From assembly GCA_016648135.1 (NCBI GenBank), contig JADDOH010001519.1, forward strand, positions 344,784 to 408,783: a stretch of DNA of 64,000 nt, given 5' to 3'. The stretch's first letter is position 1. Each line of letters opens with the position of its first letter. Made by a program: the position numbers and the translations under genes. The notes beneath the pieces are model-generated. The model saw only the letters and a program-made list of their open reading frames with translations, made no database searches and was not told the DNA's origin. The stretch is from Agrypnia vestita. Lineage: Eukaryota > Arthropoda > Insecta > Trichoptera > Phryganeidae. Of the stretch, positions 11,535 through 22,946 are shown one piece after another.

Positions 11535-11705
11535 CCTGTGACTTCTGGAAGCCTTCGGGTCGAGGTAGGTCTTCAGTTTGTTCAGGTAATGTGCCGGGGA
11601 GTCCTTGGCCTGGACCATGTCCTGATCGCAGATAATCTCCCATTTCTTCTCGTTGTCATAGCTCCGCAGCAATTTGGCCTTGTCGGGCGGCAAGTCCATA
11701 GATGC
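11535..11705 (-). CDS. Frl: Formin-like protein (FMNL/Frl family), coding exon 2
   Basis: A 171-nt, 57-codon exon with acceptor TTCTAG and donor GTATGC, in phase 0 on both sides. It encodes [20 protein letters not shown] then KWEIICDQ, a near-invariant signature of FMNL-type formins at the start of the GTPase-binding domain (Drf_GBD). It continues with [19 protein letters not shown]. This is the most diagnostic exon in the window. The family name rests on these motifs. Confidence 0.92.
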
Positions 11706-12094
11706 CTAGAACATAAAAAATTTAGAGGTAACTTTAGATGCGATGATTACTAGCTATGATTATGATTAATAGCACAATATAAAGATTCCCTAATAAAAGC
11801 TCTACATTTTGACGTCCTGAATTCATAATGCAATCACAAAGTAATTATTTCTTAAATTCCTACACTACAAGTCACATATTCCATTAGACAATCTTAACTA
11901 TATTTTTATTTCGCCTATCACAGATATTATACTTACTCAAGTTTTTGTATGAATGTACTCAAGTATATGTATATGTATTGTATTTTGTATATGTATATGT
12001 AACCATGATGTTTTCTTACTTGCATTAAGTTAATTATTTAACAAATTTTTAAATTACATTTTGTTTACTTTTTTTATTTTATTTTCAAATATTT

Positions 12095-12150
12095 ACTCAT
12101 GTTGTAAAAGCCCCTTCGGCGTAAATAAATAAATGAATAAATTATTAACA
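12095..12150 (+). repeat. LINE 3' tail (GTAAAAGCCCC...GGCG, AAAT repeat)
   Basis: A short segment TTGTAAAAGCCCCTTCGGCG followed by AAAT repeats. Variants occur at about 23270-23345 (plus) and at 17820-17875 and 41872-41935 (minus). The shared hairpin plus AAAT tail marks one LINE family's 3' end. Confidence 0.55.
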
Positions 12151-12430
12151 AATAATATCATATCACAACACAATACACACTGATATTATCTGCAGGAGCA
12201 AGAATCTATTTTTAATACAAGAAAAAACATACAAAAATTGAGAATTCGTTTTTTCTCAAAACAAATATTAATAATCTGTCTGTTACCGCGATCAATACCA
12301 TCTTTACAATTTTTTTAATTTTTTAAAGATACATCTTTTTGAATAATCCAAAACTATTTTCATATTCGTGTTCAAAAACTCTCCTATAACTGTGTCACCA
12401 TTTAAGCCCACCTGATTCCTTACCCTACCC

Positions 12431-12885
12431 CAGGGGTCGGCAACGCCTTAACTTATAATAAAAAATTGCTGCTCTACTTGATAATTTTGATCATGATTTG
12501 CAGAATTAGATAATAAAAAGATCCCTTGTGGTCGTAAGAATTGCACGAGAGCAAAAAAAAACACGTCATTTAACAGATATTCCTTGCTATTTACTGGCAT
12601 TTTCCAGATGATCTTTACCATAATGACGGTCTACCAAAAACTAACAAAACATGTAACAAAAATGTATTATTTGGTAGATTAAAAAAAAAATGTTTTTTCA
12701 TAATAAAACACTAAATCTCCAAATTGAAAAAAAAAGCTGTATACTAATTTTTGGGAAGGACCATAAATGTCTAACACAGTCCTTTCAAATATTTGGTAAT
12801 GTGTAAATATTTTTACGGTGGAATTGGTGAACGTTGCACTGTGAAAGTGATCACTTAAGCCAAACAAACTCTGTGGCCCCCCTAT
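12431..12885. mobile_element. Possible hAT-type MITE
   Basis: The left edge CAGGGGTCGGCAAC is a common hAT terminal sequence. No matching right terminus was found. The part at 12836-12880 resembles 59055-59100 in reverse. This is a weak call. Confidence 0.3.
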
Positions 12886-13208
12886 AAAGACTTCCATACG
12901 CGTTTCCCATATAAATAGCTTCACCTCTGTGAGACTTGTATAATTTATCTTAATTCATAATTATCCCTCCGTGGACAAATCCAGTAATTGTGCTCTCAGA
13001 ACATACATGTAAAAAATATTGATATTAATATTAAGTGCACTTTCTTTAAGTCTCTTAGGGAACTTGTTAGCAATGTTTTGATTAGCACAAAATATTATTA
13101 GAACAATGGAATTCTGCAACAAAAATATTAATTTTCTTATCAAAGATTGTTTATAGCAACTGAGCTTGAACTGGTTTTGTATTCCAAGTAAAAAATGTAT
13201 AAAGAATA

Positions 13209-13250
13209 TTATAATTTGAAGCCTGGTGGGCCAACAGGCTTTAAATTATA
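13209..13250. repeat. 16-bp imperfect hairpin before the LINE
   Basis: TATAATTTGAAGCCTG is mirrored by CAGGCTTTAAATTATA with one mismatch, separated by 8-9 bases. It sits about 60 bp upstream of the LINE reading frame. Confidence 0.5.
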
Positions 13251-13311
13251 TTATAGTTTTGGGTCCGCTCTGTACTAACTACTACAATGTAGTACTACAT
13301 TATATTTTTGA

Positions 13312-15393
13312 GATTTTGAATCCATAAATCAGCATTTATCCATCATAGATTGGTCATTCCTATGTGATATCAATATCGATCAATCTCTCGAAAAACTTTA
13401 TTCAATTTTCCAAGATACAATAAACTCTCATGTTCCACATTTTACGCCCAAACCTAATGTATATCCAAAATGGTTTACGGGTGATTTGATAGAACTAATT
13501 AAACTAAAAAAATCCCTACATAAAAAATTCAAAGACAGTCGTTCAGTCGAAGACTACATTCAATTTAGCAAAACTCGGGCAGAGTGTAAAAATATTTTAA
13601 AAATATGTTACAGATTACACATTAACTATATTGAAAACAGTGCCTTAAAATCCAAAAATCTTTGGAAGTATATAAAAAAACTTAACCAAAACAGTAACGA
13701 ATTTCCATCTGAAATGTACCTGGACAATCAAGTAGCCACCAATACAGAAAATACTGTTAACCTTTTCGCAGACTTTTTCCAAAATGTTTACGACCTCGAC
13801 ACACCTGTTAATAACATACCTTATCACAATTCCAATAACAACATGTATCTATATAATTGTCTCATTACATTTGAATCCTGTAAGAAAAAGTTAGTATCAT
13901 TGGATACTAATAAATCTGCAGGACCGGATAACATTCCACCGATATATCTAAAACAATGTGCCCCTGTGCTTGCTCGACCCCTTGCTCAATTTTTCAACTA
14001 CCTGCTTTCTTCTGGACAGTTTCCTCTACGTTGGAAAACAAGTTTTATCACTCCTATCTTCAAGAAGGGAAGCGAATCTGATGTCAAAAACTATCGCCCA
14101 ATTTCTATACAATCAGTACTCCCTAAAATCTTCGAATCCTTGGTACTGGACCAAATATATCCAGAACTTCTCAAAGTGATAGACAAAAGGCAACATGGTT
14201 TCGTTAAAGGTAGAACAACTTCCACAAACTTACTTATCTATCAGGAGTACATATTTGAAAGTTTCACAAACAAACGTCAAGTTGACAGCATTTACACGGA
14301 TTTTTCAAAAGCTTTTGACAAGGTTTCTCATACAATCCTTCTTAAGAAACTTCACTCCTTAGGCGTAACTGACCCACTACATAAATGGTTTGCAAGCTAT
14401 TTGACTAACAGGAAACTACACGTAAAAATAAAATCCTGTACATCCCGAGCTATCCTAGCCACTAGCGGTCTACCACAAGGTAGCCATCTTGGACCCGCAT
14501 TATTTCTTGTATTTATCAACGATATTGTCGAATGTTTCGATAATGTTGAAATTTTACTTTTTGCGGATGATATTAAAATTTTCAAGGAAATATCAGATGT
14601 GAGCGACTGCCTTACACTCCAATCTAACCTATACAAATTAAACGATTGGTGCATCTCTAACAACCTATTTTTAAATGTTGATAAGTGTAAATCACTATCC
14701 TTCTGTAGAAATAAATCTCCCATTTCCTTTTCGTATTCAATAAATAATACAAACCTAGAAAAAATAACAGAAATCCGTGATCTTGGTGTCATTTTTGATC
14801 ATAAACTAGAATTCAAAAGTCACATCAACATTATTACGAATAAAAGTATGAAAACCTTAGGTTTCATACTTAGATCAATACAGGACTTTGAATCAATTAA
14901 TGTAATAAATCTCTTATATGTATCCTTGGTCCGTAGTCAGTTGGAATACAATTCCATCATTTGGTCTCCTTTTTACAGGGTTCATATAAAAAATATAGAA
15001 AGGGTACAACGTAAATTCCTAAAATTTATAAATTTTAAGCTTCATATTCCGATCGACCAAATAAACTACAAATATTTGCAAACTAATCTTAATCTCCTAA
15101 CCTTGGAAGATCGAAGAAAATTAACAGATTTAATATTCCTTTTTAAAATATTACACTCAAATTTCGACTGTTGCGAACTCCTGAATAGTATTAATTTTAA
15201 AGTACCTAACCGTAGGACCCGCCAAAACATGCTGTTTTATTGTGACAATTTGGACACAAACTATCGTTCAAATTCTAGCATACCTCGGATGCACAAACTT
15301 GGCAATGAACTACCTACATATGTCGACATTTTAAATCTATCTCTCTCAAAATTTAAAAAATCATTATATGATCATTTCTTTTCAAAATATTAA
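13312..15393 (+). CDS. LINE reverse transcriptase (Jockey/CR1 group), 5'-truncated
   Basis: An open frame of about 693 codons runs from just after a TGA near 13309 to the stop at 15391-15393. It starts inside the linker between endonuclease and reverse transcriptase (KPNVYPKWFTGDLIELIKLK), so the APE-type endonuclease and ORF1 are lost. Reverse transcriptase motifs in order: SAGPDNIP, ITPIFKKG, NYRPIS, TDFSKAFDKVSH (motif A with its Asp), GLPQGSHLGPALF, LLFADDIKIF (motif C, catalytic Asp pair, about 14553-14580) and LGVIFDHKLEF. The C-terminal domain follows to the end. There is no stop or frameshift in 2.1 kb, so it inserted recently compared with its neighbours, although it cannot move itself. 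It lies in formin intron 1 on the opposite strand to the gene. Confidence 0.92.
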   Translation, partial: DFESINQHLSIIDWSFLCDINIDQSLEKLYSIFQDTINSHVPHFTPKPNVYPKWFTGDLIELIKLKKSLHKKFKDSRSVEDYIQFSKTRAECKNILKICYRLHINYIENSALKSKNLWKYIKKLNQNSNEFPSEMYLDNQVATNTENTVNLFADFFQNVYDLDTPVNNIPYHNSNNNMYLYNCLITFESCKKKLVSLDTNKSAGPDNIPPIYLKQCAPVLARPLAQFFNYLLSSGQFPLRWKTSFITPIFKKGSESDVKNYRPISIQSVLPKIFESLVLDQIYPELLKVIDKRQHGFVKGRTTSTNLLIYQEYIFESFTNKRQVDSIYTDFSKAFDKVSHTILLKKLHSLGVTDPLHKWFASYLTNRKLHVKIKSCTSRAILATSGLPQGSHLGPALFLVFINDIVECFDNVEILLFADDIKIFKEISDVSDCLTLQSNLYKLNDWCISNNLFLNVDKCKSLSFCRNKSPISFSYSINNTNLEKITEIRDLGVIFDHKLEFKSHINIITNKSMKTLGFILRSIQDFESINVINLLYVSLVRSQLEYNSIIWSPFYRVHIKNIERVQRKFLKFINFKLHIPIDQINYKYLQTNLNLLTLEDRRKLTDLIFLFKILHSNFDCCELLNSINFKVPNRRTRQNMLFYCDNLDTNYRSNSSIPRMHKLGNELPTYVDILNLSLSKFKKSLYDHFFSKY

Positions 15394-17139
15394 ATTTTTA
15401 TATAATGTCTTAAATTTTTTATATATACCTGGCTATTCAAATTTAATATTGCTATATTATCGGTGAGTAAAAATTTCTGAGATCACTACTTTACACTTTT
15501 TTGCATATATACTTTTTTTACATATATGTCTAACCTCATTATGTTTAAACTATGTATATATGTTACAGCGAATTTGCATTTTTAGCGAGACTATACTTTC
15601 ACTAGTAAAAATGTACTTTTCCCGGTCGGGCAGAGTGGGGGCAGTGAAAACATCTAAATCAACGAATTCTCAGATTCACTACACATAATCCGTGAAAATA
15701 CGTTACTCAAAGCATAGACAATATATCGGTGAAACCATCGATTTGTACACGTAATTCTTAAAGCGTAGAAAGTATAAAGGCGGCACTACACTAGGCGATT
15801 TTTATTCATTTTGCGGTCCTATTTTAACTCCTAAATTAAAATAGGACAGCGGCACCGCAAAACGAATACGAATCGCGAAGTAAGGTGTCGGCTGAAAGAT
15901 CGCGCACTCGGGTTTTTTATGATATCTGACGACTGCCGGAACAAAACGAGGTTATGTCACCATGTAAATATTGGGGGGTTAAGGGATAATTTTTATTAAT
16001 GAATATGTATTTTGTCAATTAAGTTTATTAAATATGTTTTTTTTTATAACAATACAACAAAAGTTTATTTCTTACAAATATAGAAACATAAATAAACATA
16101 CACCCGGTATTATTAATTTTAAATGAACCTTTAAAAGTGCGTCAAGTAACAAACACTCGATGCGAAAAATACAAAAATCAAAGAGATTCTATGTCATCAT
16201 TTACGTTTGAATTCATTCAGATTCTTCCGCATTTCCAATTTTCTATCTTTTTATCAAAAATGTGTCTAATGTCGTTTGCGTTTCTTGTTTGCGCACGTGT
16301 AAAGCACGTGTAAGCACGGGTGGTAGACGTACAACATAAAGTGCGCGGTTTTTAAGTTCGCAAACTTACTCGGCTCGACGTCGGTGACAGACGTGAAGCT
16401 TGCTCACACCGTATCGCGATGTCGTCGAGAGATGAAGCCTTGTGTTATTTAGGAATTATATCATATTATCACATTTTAAAAACGGCGAGTGCGGATGAAG
16501 TACTGGCTTACGAAAAGAGAGCGTTTATCACATGTAAATTTAGTAAGAGAGTTACGTGAAGGAAGGAAGATTTCCATAATTCCAGCCCTTAAAGAATTAT
16601 TTATTTTCTTGATAGAATCAATGGTAGCATTTCTTTCCACCTTTCGTATGATTGCCAATATATTATTGTAAGCTTGAGGGGGTATTTCACCATCTCCTTG
16701 TAAATCCTGATTAGCTGATATATCCAACTAAATCGCATTTAAGTTTAAAAATCGATTTCACCACCTCTGATTATCGCAAAAAAATTGTAAATCACATTTA
16801 AATTGTGGTTAACGCTAATCAGAGGAAATAGCTCCGTTTATCCTGGTTAATCCTACATTTAAAAATGGCCGTCGCGCTTGCACTTATTCTGGCAATTCAG
16901 CTGCCACTTTATTGTTTTGAAAACTATTTGTAATCGAAATAATACGGCTATAACCTAAGATTTTATTTTAAGTTGGATTGGTATCTAATCAAAATACTAC
17001 AATTAAAATTTATTATCGCGAGCACCAAGAAACATTCCGACACGACAACTTAACCTAGGCGACTTGCATTTCATTTGAATTTTGACAGACAGTTGAGATC
17101 GCAGTTCGTCTCACGTTCTTCAAAAGATTAAAACTAAAT
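15394..17139. other. Intergenic-like intron sequence with small inverted repeats
   Basis: The LINE 3' end and further AT-rich DNA. An imperfect hairpin at about 15813-15868 has GTCCTATTTTAA against TTAAAATAGGAC. A second pair (CCTCTGATTA near 16763 and TAATCAGAGG near 16818) lies upstream of the Harbinger transposase. No protein was recognised, including in the 83-codon minus-strand frame at 16476-16727. Confidence 0.4.
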
Positions 17140-18529
17140 ATGGAGCTGATCCAAGATGTAGATGAAGAGATTGCAGAGGCAGTGGGAATATTACGAAGAC
17201 AGCGAAGATTCCGACACAGAGTCAACTACATGGAGAATCTGGATGATGTTGATTTTCGGTCAAGATTTCGGTTGACCAAGTTAGCCGTCAAACGCATTCA
17301 CAATTTGATCAAAGATAAAATCACACCCCAATTTGATCAAAGATAAAATCACACCCCGAACTACACGGTACGTAAATTCTTGCAAATATATCGATAATAA
17401 TGTGTCAACGGCTTCCATAGTGTAATGATCTATACATGTGAGTAGATTGTGAAAATAAAATGTTATGTATTTTGTTTTACAGCAATAAAGCCGTATCAAC
17501 GATGAACAAAGTGCTTTTGACTTTGAGATATTATGCTACTGGCTCCTATCTCATATCTGCGGGTGATTTCAGCGGCGTCAGTAGATCTTCAGCATGCCGG
17601 TTTATCAAAGAAGTTAGTGAAGCCATAGCTTCGCTAGCTCCAAGTTTTATTGGTTGGCCCCGGGATCTTGGTCCATTAAAGCAAGGTTTCTATAATTTGG
17701 CTCGCTTCCCAAGGGTCATTGGAGCTATAGACTGCACACACGTTCCCATGACTCCAAGTTAGTATGCAAATATAAACGATTATCCTATTCATTGATACCT
17801 TCAAGGAAAAGCAATATTTTTATTTATTTATTTATTATTTAACGCCCTATAGGTCTTTTACAACAGATAGGTAGAGAAAAAAAGTGATTGCAAGTTACAT
17901 AAAATATATTAATGTAGGTATCTATTTCTATTTCAGGTGCAGAGGATGCTGAGGTTTACCGCAATAGAAAAGGTGTTTACTCCATGAATGTCCAGGCAAT
18001 CTGTGACGCCCGCCTCATCATCAGGGATATCGTTGCCCGCTGGCCAGGTTCCAGTCACGACCAAACCATATTTAACAATTCTGTCATAAAAGCAAAGTTT
18101 GAGGTTGGACAGTTTACAAACTGTATATTGTTAGGTGACCGTGGTTACCAGAGCCAAACATATCTGTTTACTCCGTTAGCCCAAGTTAACACTCCAGCTG
18201 AGAACCTTTATAATGAGGCACAAATACGTAGTAGAAATGCAATTGAAAGATGTTTTGGTGTACTAAAAAGTAGGTTCCCTGTGCTACGAAGGCGCATCAC
18301 ATTGTCCAGTGCACGCGTTAAGCCAGTCATAGTGTCTTGCGCAGTGCTACACAATATGGCTATAATGGTGAATGATGAACACTTTGCATATGAAAGAGAT
18401 GAAGCGTTTGAAATTGTTAATGAATTGCAAAATAATCATCCGGGCAATGATGATCCTAGAAGAAACCTTATTTTAGAATATTTCACTCCTCTCTTGAATA
18501 ATTATAATAATAATGTAAATATCAATTAG
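17140..18529 (+). pseudogene. PIF/Harbinger transposase (HARBI1-like), three exons, frameshifted
   Basis: Exon 1 runs from the ATG at 17140 (MELIQDVDEEIAEAVGILRR) to a GTACGT donor near 17370. Exon 2 is 17483-17757 and contains RFPRVIGAIDCTHVPM with the first catalytic Asp. Exon 3 is 17937-18529 and contains CILLGDRGYQ (second Asp) and RSRNAIERCFGVLKSRFPVL (catalytic Glu), ending NNNVNIN. Splice junctions restore TRNKAV and TPSAEDAEVY in phase. A 28-bp tandem duplication in exon 1 (17302-17357) shifts the frame and stops it; without the extra unit exon 1 joins exon 2. Harbinger transposases work with a Myb/SANT-like partner, and such a gene lies convergently at 19808-20887. Confidence 0.85.
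17302..17357 (+). repeat. 28-bp tandem duplication that breaks the Harbinger transposase
   Basis: Two identical adjacent 28-base units (17302-17329 and 17330-17357). Because 28 is not a multiple of three the reading frame shifts and ends at QFDQR. The lack of any mismatch between units points to a young event. Confidence 0.9.
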
Positions 18530-18556
18530 ATTAATATATTATTATTATATTAATGG

Positions 18557-18745
18557 GCCTACCACACTCACAAGTATCACCACACTTTTGCATGCGCATG
18601 CCGGTTTGTAAACGGGGCACCGTGTACAAAACACCAACTACACGCACGTTTGTACACTGATACCGTGCGTGTAGTTGGTGTTTTGTACACGGTGCAACCG
18701 GCATGCGCATGCAAAAGTGTGGTGATACTTGTGCGTGTGGTAGGC
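18557..18745. repeat. Foldback element with arms of about 80-90 bp
   Basis: The left arm (18557-18648, starting GCCTACCACACTCACAAGTA) is mirrored by the right arm (18664-18745), separated by only about 15 bases. The left arm has about 10 additional bases near 18606-18616. It contains the repeated palindrome GCATGCGCATGC. It lies directly between the Harbinger transposase and an inverted copy of that gene's 3' end. Confidence 0.8.
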
Positions 18746-18796
18746 AAGAGTCTCATATGACACCAATACACCTGATAGTGTATAAGGTCATATAAT

Positions 18797-18912
18797 CTAG
18801 AGAGGAGTGAAATATTCCAAAATAAGGTTTCTTTCTTCTAGGATCATCGTTGCCCAGATGATTCTTTTGCAATTCATTACCTATTTCAAACGCTTCATCT
18901 CGTTCTCATATG
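18797..18912 (-). pseudogene. Inverted copy of the Harbinger transposase 3' end
   Basis: The reverse complement matches 18385-18497 of the transposase with scattered changes and a small insertion (it reads YENEMKRLK, NELQKNH and the ...NLILEYFTPL end). It is in opposite orientation to the main gene, with the foldback between them. Confidence 0.75.
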
Positions 18913-18916
18913 ACAA

Positions 18917-19072
18917 TAATAAAAAATGTAATTTTAAACTCGCGCTTTCTGTTATTTGCGGATGACTTAAAGCTTTTCTTAAAGGTGTCAATCTTCTCCA
19001 AGCAGATATATCAAATATATGTGAATGGGGAACACAAAATAAACTTTTGTTTAATGTTTCCAAGTGTTCGGT
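18917..19072 (+). pseudogene. LINE reverse transcriptase fragment
   Basis: LNSRFLLFADDLKLFLK carries the motif C Asp pair. After one frameshift it continues NLLQADISNICEWGTQNKLL and FNVSKC, typical of the region just after motif C. It is an isolated piece of about 50 codons. Confidence 0.7.
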
Positions 19073-19807
19073 TACATCCTTCACTAGTGTCGATTGTTGC
19101 GCGGTATGATCGATAATCCTGAAATTATGCAGGGCATTGGTTTGTATGTTCCTGATAATTACATTAGACATCGTTAGCGTAGATTGTTTCACATTCCAAT
19201 ATACAGGACCAACCTGCCAATGGTTATGCCTGTTGGAAGAGCCACAGCTATGCTGAACAAAATCGCTTTGGGTATTGATATATTGTGTATATGTGTCTGA
19301 GGGGGTTTTCCGAAGCGGGATTCTCCCACACCTTTGACCAGATATATATACTTCCATAATATATATGCCTTGAACACTGAGTTTGTAATGTACATATTAT
19401 TAAATAAATTGAATTGACACTAATACACCTGATAGCATTGACGTATTATAATATAGACACGTTATTCCCATACTAGCCGGCTTTCATATGGAGCAAATAT
19501 TGCATTGAAAGAGACAACAAATCACATAATCAAGTAAAAATCAGGTAATTTGAAGTCACAGTGACTAAAATAACATACTCATTCTTACAATATATTAATG
19601 CAATTACCTTACTTTTGAATTGCCAAGATTTCACACTTGTAACATATCTACAGTTTATTATATCATTGCCTGATAGTGTATAAGGTCATATAATCTAGAT
19701 ATAAATTTTATTTTAATGGGAATAATAAAAAATAAACAACAAATAAAATCAATGTGTTTTTATTTCTTTTCTTGGTCATATAAAAATTAAAAATGATTCC
19801 TTATTAA

Positions 19808-20887
19808 TCAATTTTCTTTATTTTTAAAGAATTTAACCTCATTATAATATTTTCTGTTCGCTTCCAATTTTTCTTCCAATATTTTTCTTTTCGGCGAACG
19901 TTCTATTTCCCTTGCGGCAGATTCTCGATCTCTCTTCCTTTTCTTGCACACGCTCAATTTCCCTTGCAGCAGATTCTCGATCTCTCTCTTCCTTTTCTCG
20001 CACACGCTCCTGCATCTTGTATCTGCATTCCTCCTCTAGAATTTTCTTTTGAATTATAATTAATTCTTTCCTCGCATCTATAATGAGCCCTCCTTTTCTC
20101 AAAGCTGGGTGCTTGGGTGTGCGTAGCTGCGGGACACTCTAGGTATCCCACTGCTGCGGTGTAGACAGAGAACCTGGTTTAGTAGTTCCATCTGTCCCTG
20201 ATGGAAGAAGTGGTGCCGATGAAGTTGCCGGATGGTTGGTGGTGGTGATGGTAGGTAGTGGTCTACTAGCGGTGATGCGGATGGCAGTTCACATGGAGCA
20301 GTCCGTGGTTCGGACGGCAGGCTGACGTGCTCATGCTCATCCTCTTCCGTACATATAAAATTCGAGTCCTCCGCGTAGGTTGAAGAATCTGAAATAATTA
20401 TAATATATGGTAATGATTATGAAATTAATAATGATAAAGTTTAATTAATTAATGTATAATAATAATCTTAGGTTTCAGTTAGTAAAATATATATTACATA
20501 ATGGTGCAGCATCACTGTCGAACGCTGCCTCCTCGCGCTCAGGGAGATCATTACCATTGCCTCCATTTGATCCAGGGGAGCCACTGTACTGGGCCCTCCA
20601 CCAGTTGCCATCTGATCCCTACGGATGTCTGTGGATCACTTCCGCACGGCCCGCTTGATGGCATCATACTTTTGGCGGAGGTTTTTCCTGGTGCGGAATG
20701 TAGAGCCCTCAGAACTGCTGTTGAATTCTGCCTCTATACGGCTCCACTCGGCATCCTTATCCCTCCACTGCACGGCATCACTTTTCTTACACTCTATTAC
20801 TGATCTACGACTATATACTAATTTTAATAACTTATCACATTCATTCCTGGTAAAATTCATTCCTCTCTTATTCATCTTGACAGACAT
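19808..20887 (-). pseudogene. Myb/SANT-like DNA-binding protein of Harbinger (MSANTD type), decayed
   Basis: Exon 1 starts MSVKMNKRGMNFTRNECDKL and includes ECKKSDAVQWRDKDAEWSRI and TFRTRKNLRQKYDAIKRAVR, a Myb/SANT-like trihelix domain (residues about 10-80). An in-frame TGA follows at 20636; the frame continues STDIRRDQMATGGG, as family members do. After an intron (donor GTAATA near 20500, acceptor TTTCAG near 20390) an acidic stretch and a charged coiled-coil tail follow (ARKELIIIQKKILEEECRYK), ending FFKNKEN. A near-duplicate of about 44-50 bp at 19918-20010 shifts the frame. In Harbinger elements this protein binds the termini and brings the transposase into the nucleus. Confidence 0.75.
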
Positions 20888-21070
20888 AACAAAAATTAAG
20901 AAAAAAAATTATTATTATCTACTATTATAGAAATAATAACTAAAATAAAAGTACAGACACACTAACTAACCTAAAACGCAATAAAGTGAGAAAAGATTGT
21001 CGTCAAACCATTCATTGATTGGATTTATATTGTGATTAGCTGCAATAGTAATATCATTGCATGTTTTGTT

Positions 21071-21259
21071 CTAAAGAATTATTGCAATGTCATCAGCAAA
21101 TGCTATCTTTTTCTCACGTAATTTAAACACTTGGTTTACATAAATTAAAAATAAGATGGATCTGATAATATTCCCTTGTGGGATTGCAAAATCCAGATTA
21201 AGTTTCATAGGTAAATGGTTTAATTTGATATGTAGATATCTTGTTTGATTCTCATTCAC
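21071..21259 (-). pseudogene. LINE reverse transcriptase fragment
   Basis: LNLDFAIPQGNIIRSILFLI followed by IAFADDIAIIL shows motifs B and C of a non-LTR reverse transcriptase. The first Asp pair residues are kept but the PQGS motif reads PQGN. It stops abruptly after motif C at 21071. Confidence 0.7.
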
Positions 21260-21710
21260 TTATACACTGTTAATGATATAGATCTGTAATCACTTTTTGT
21301 TATGTGTCTTTTTGTTTTCTTCAAAAAAGTACCTAGTATTGATACGAATATCCTCAAGTAATTTAAGAATAAAATAAATAAATAAAAACAAAAAGGTCAA
21401 TAATTGCATATTCTAAGAACCATGTAGAATAAATACTTAATAACCACAAAATAATTTGCCTATAGACTACGGAAGTTAGATTGGGTTTATCAGTTTTAGT
21501 ATTTTTATTTTATTATTTTGCAGTTTAATTTTGGTGAGATATTATATAATAAACATTCATTTTCGTGTCTTGATTTGTTGATTAAAAATTGTTAAAAATG
21601 ATTTGATCTTTTATCTTACTGTATCATCTTCGTCTAGAAAAAAAGAGAATTTCCTTCGAAAAACAACGGTAAATACAATTTACCATTTAATAATAATAGT
21701 GTACAATGTT

Positions 21711-21746
21711 ATAATAATTTATGACATTGTACACTTCGTCAATTTT
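21711..21746. repeat. 11-bp hairpin
   Basis: GTGTACAATGT and ACATTGTACAC separated by 14 bases. It is part of the short repeat shared with 5200-5260. Confidence 0.45.
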
Positions 21747-21829
21747 GACAAGTGTCGACATTTCTTATAAAAACTTAACGCGTCTATTTTGCGCGTTCGG
21801 CGAGTCATTTATGAAGATGAGAAAAAGAA

Positions 21830-22219
21830 CAAGGGACCAAGGTGAGAACCCTAAGCAACTCCTGAGGTGATAGAAACCGGAGATGAATCATATCCATTTA
21901 CGGTCACCACTTGAGTTCGATGAGAAATGTAAGATTCTATCCATCTCAATAAGTTGCCGTGGATTCCTGTAGCATGAAGTTTTGACAAAAGTATACGATG
22001 ATTCACCTTGTCAAACGCCTTGCTGAAATCTGTATATATTACATCCACTTGAGATCTCGAATCAAACGATTTGCAAATCTGACTACCAAACTCAAGCAGG
22101 TTGGTAGTTGTGGATTTTTTTGGAACAAAGTCATGTTGATTAATGCAAAGTGTCTGACGAAAGTGGGCGAATATGTATCTACAGCAAATAACCTCGAATA
22201 TCTTTCCAAAACAAGATAG
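21830..22219 (-). pseudogene. LINE reverse transcriptase fragment (Jockey/CR1 group)
   Basis: Reading on the minus strand from 22219: LSCFGKIFEVI, then NQHDFVPKKSTTTNLLEF, then VDVIYTDFSKAFDKVNHRIL (motif A) and YISHRTQVVTVNGYDSSPVS. It dies at motif B, where GVPQGS is replaced by GVA and a stop. It is a partial, inactive copy. A separate motif B-C fragment is at 21071-21259 and may come from the same insertion. Confidence 0.75.
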
Positions 22220-22946
22220 TTTACTTATAGTAAATGAAGCTGAAACTTGGGAGGTTCGTGTACTGGATGTTATGTTTTAGTATAATTAGACACAACATGA
22301 ACTCTGCTATGTGTTTCATTTGTAACAACGTGGCTCTCTACTTTGTCCCTAAAAAGAAAATATATGCTTGAAAATGTACATTACGACGCTTAACTGAATT
22401 TATTCTTAGTTTATTTATTCGATAATGACAAAAATTATAACCTAAAAATACAAGTACCCAATCTTTTTATGAGTTTAATCGACTGTCTTTTGAATTATAA
22501 GATGATCAGAATTTCGTAAGTGTTCGCGATTAAAATTTTAAAAATATATTACGTTTTAGTTACCTACCTAAACTAATCATTGAATATCAAAGACCAGTCC
22601 AGAAGTGTGACAGTTCGAGAAACAGAACTATCGCCACAGAATAGAGAATATGCTATCGCTCAAAGGATAAAAATTAGAAATACTGTCGCTTTGTGATGAC
22701 TTTGGACTAGACTAGTGTAGAATGAGACACAAAACGCAAAATAAATTTTGAAAAACAAGGTCCATGTGCCATTAGAATCTTGTTATAAAATCATATAATG
22801 AAGAATTGGTGCAGACGAAACTTTCAACACTTCAAAATGACTATTTTAATAATATCCGTTACCTACATAATGTTGATATGCACAGAAGAAATTAATAATG
22901 CAGTAAGAACCTTGTTCACGCAATGACTTATTAAATTGTTATTCAA

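Larger units (their letters stand above)
18771..19698. repeat. 900-bp segment between identical 30-bp direct repeats
   Basis: The same 30 bases occur at 18771-18800 and 19669-19698. A third, diverged copy of the adjoining sequence is near 19416-19458. The segment between holds the inverted transposase end and the reverse transcriptase fragment, so it was probably created by a duplication or template switch within the Harbinger locus. Confidence 0.65.

Noticed and set aside
18881..19357. 158-codon minus-strand frame
   Set aside because: It crosses rearranged pieces (inverted transposase end, LINE fragment), so it is a chance fusion.
20452..20930. Several plus-strand frames of 68-101 codons
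   Set aside because: They are shadows opposite the Myb/SANT-like gene.
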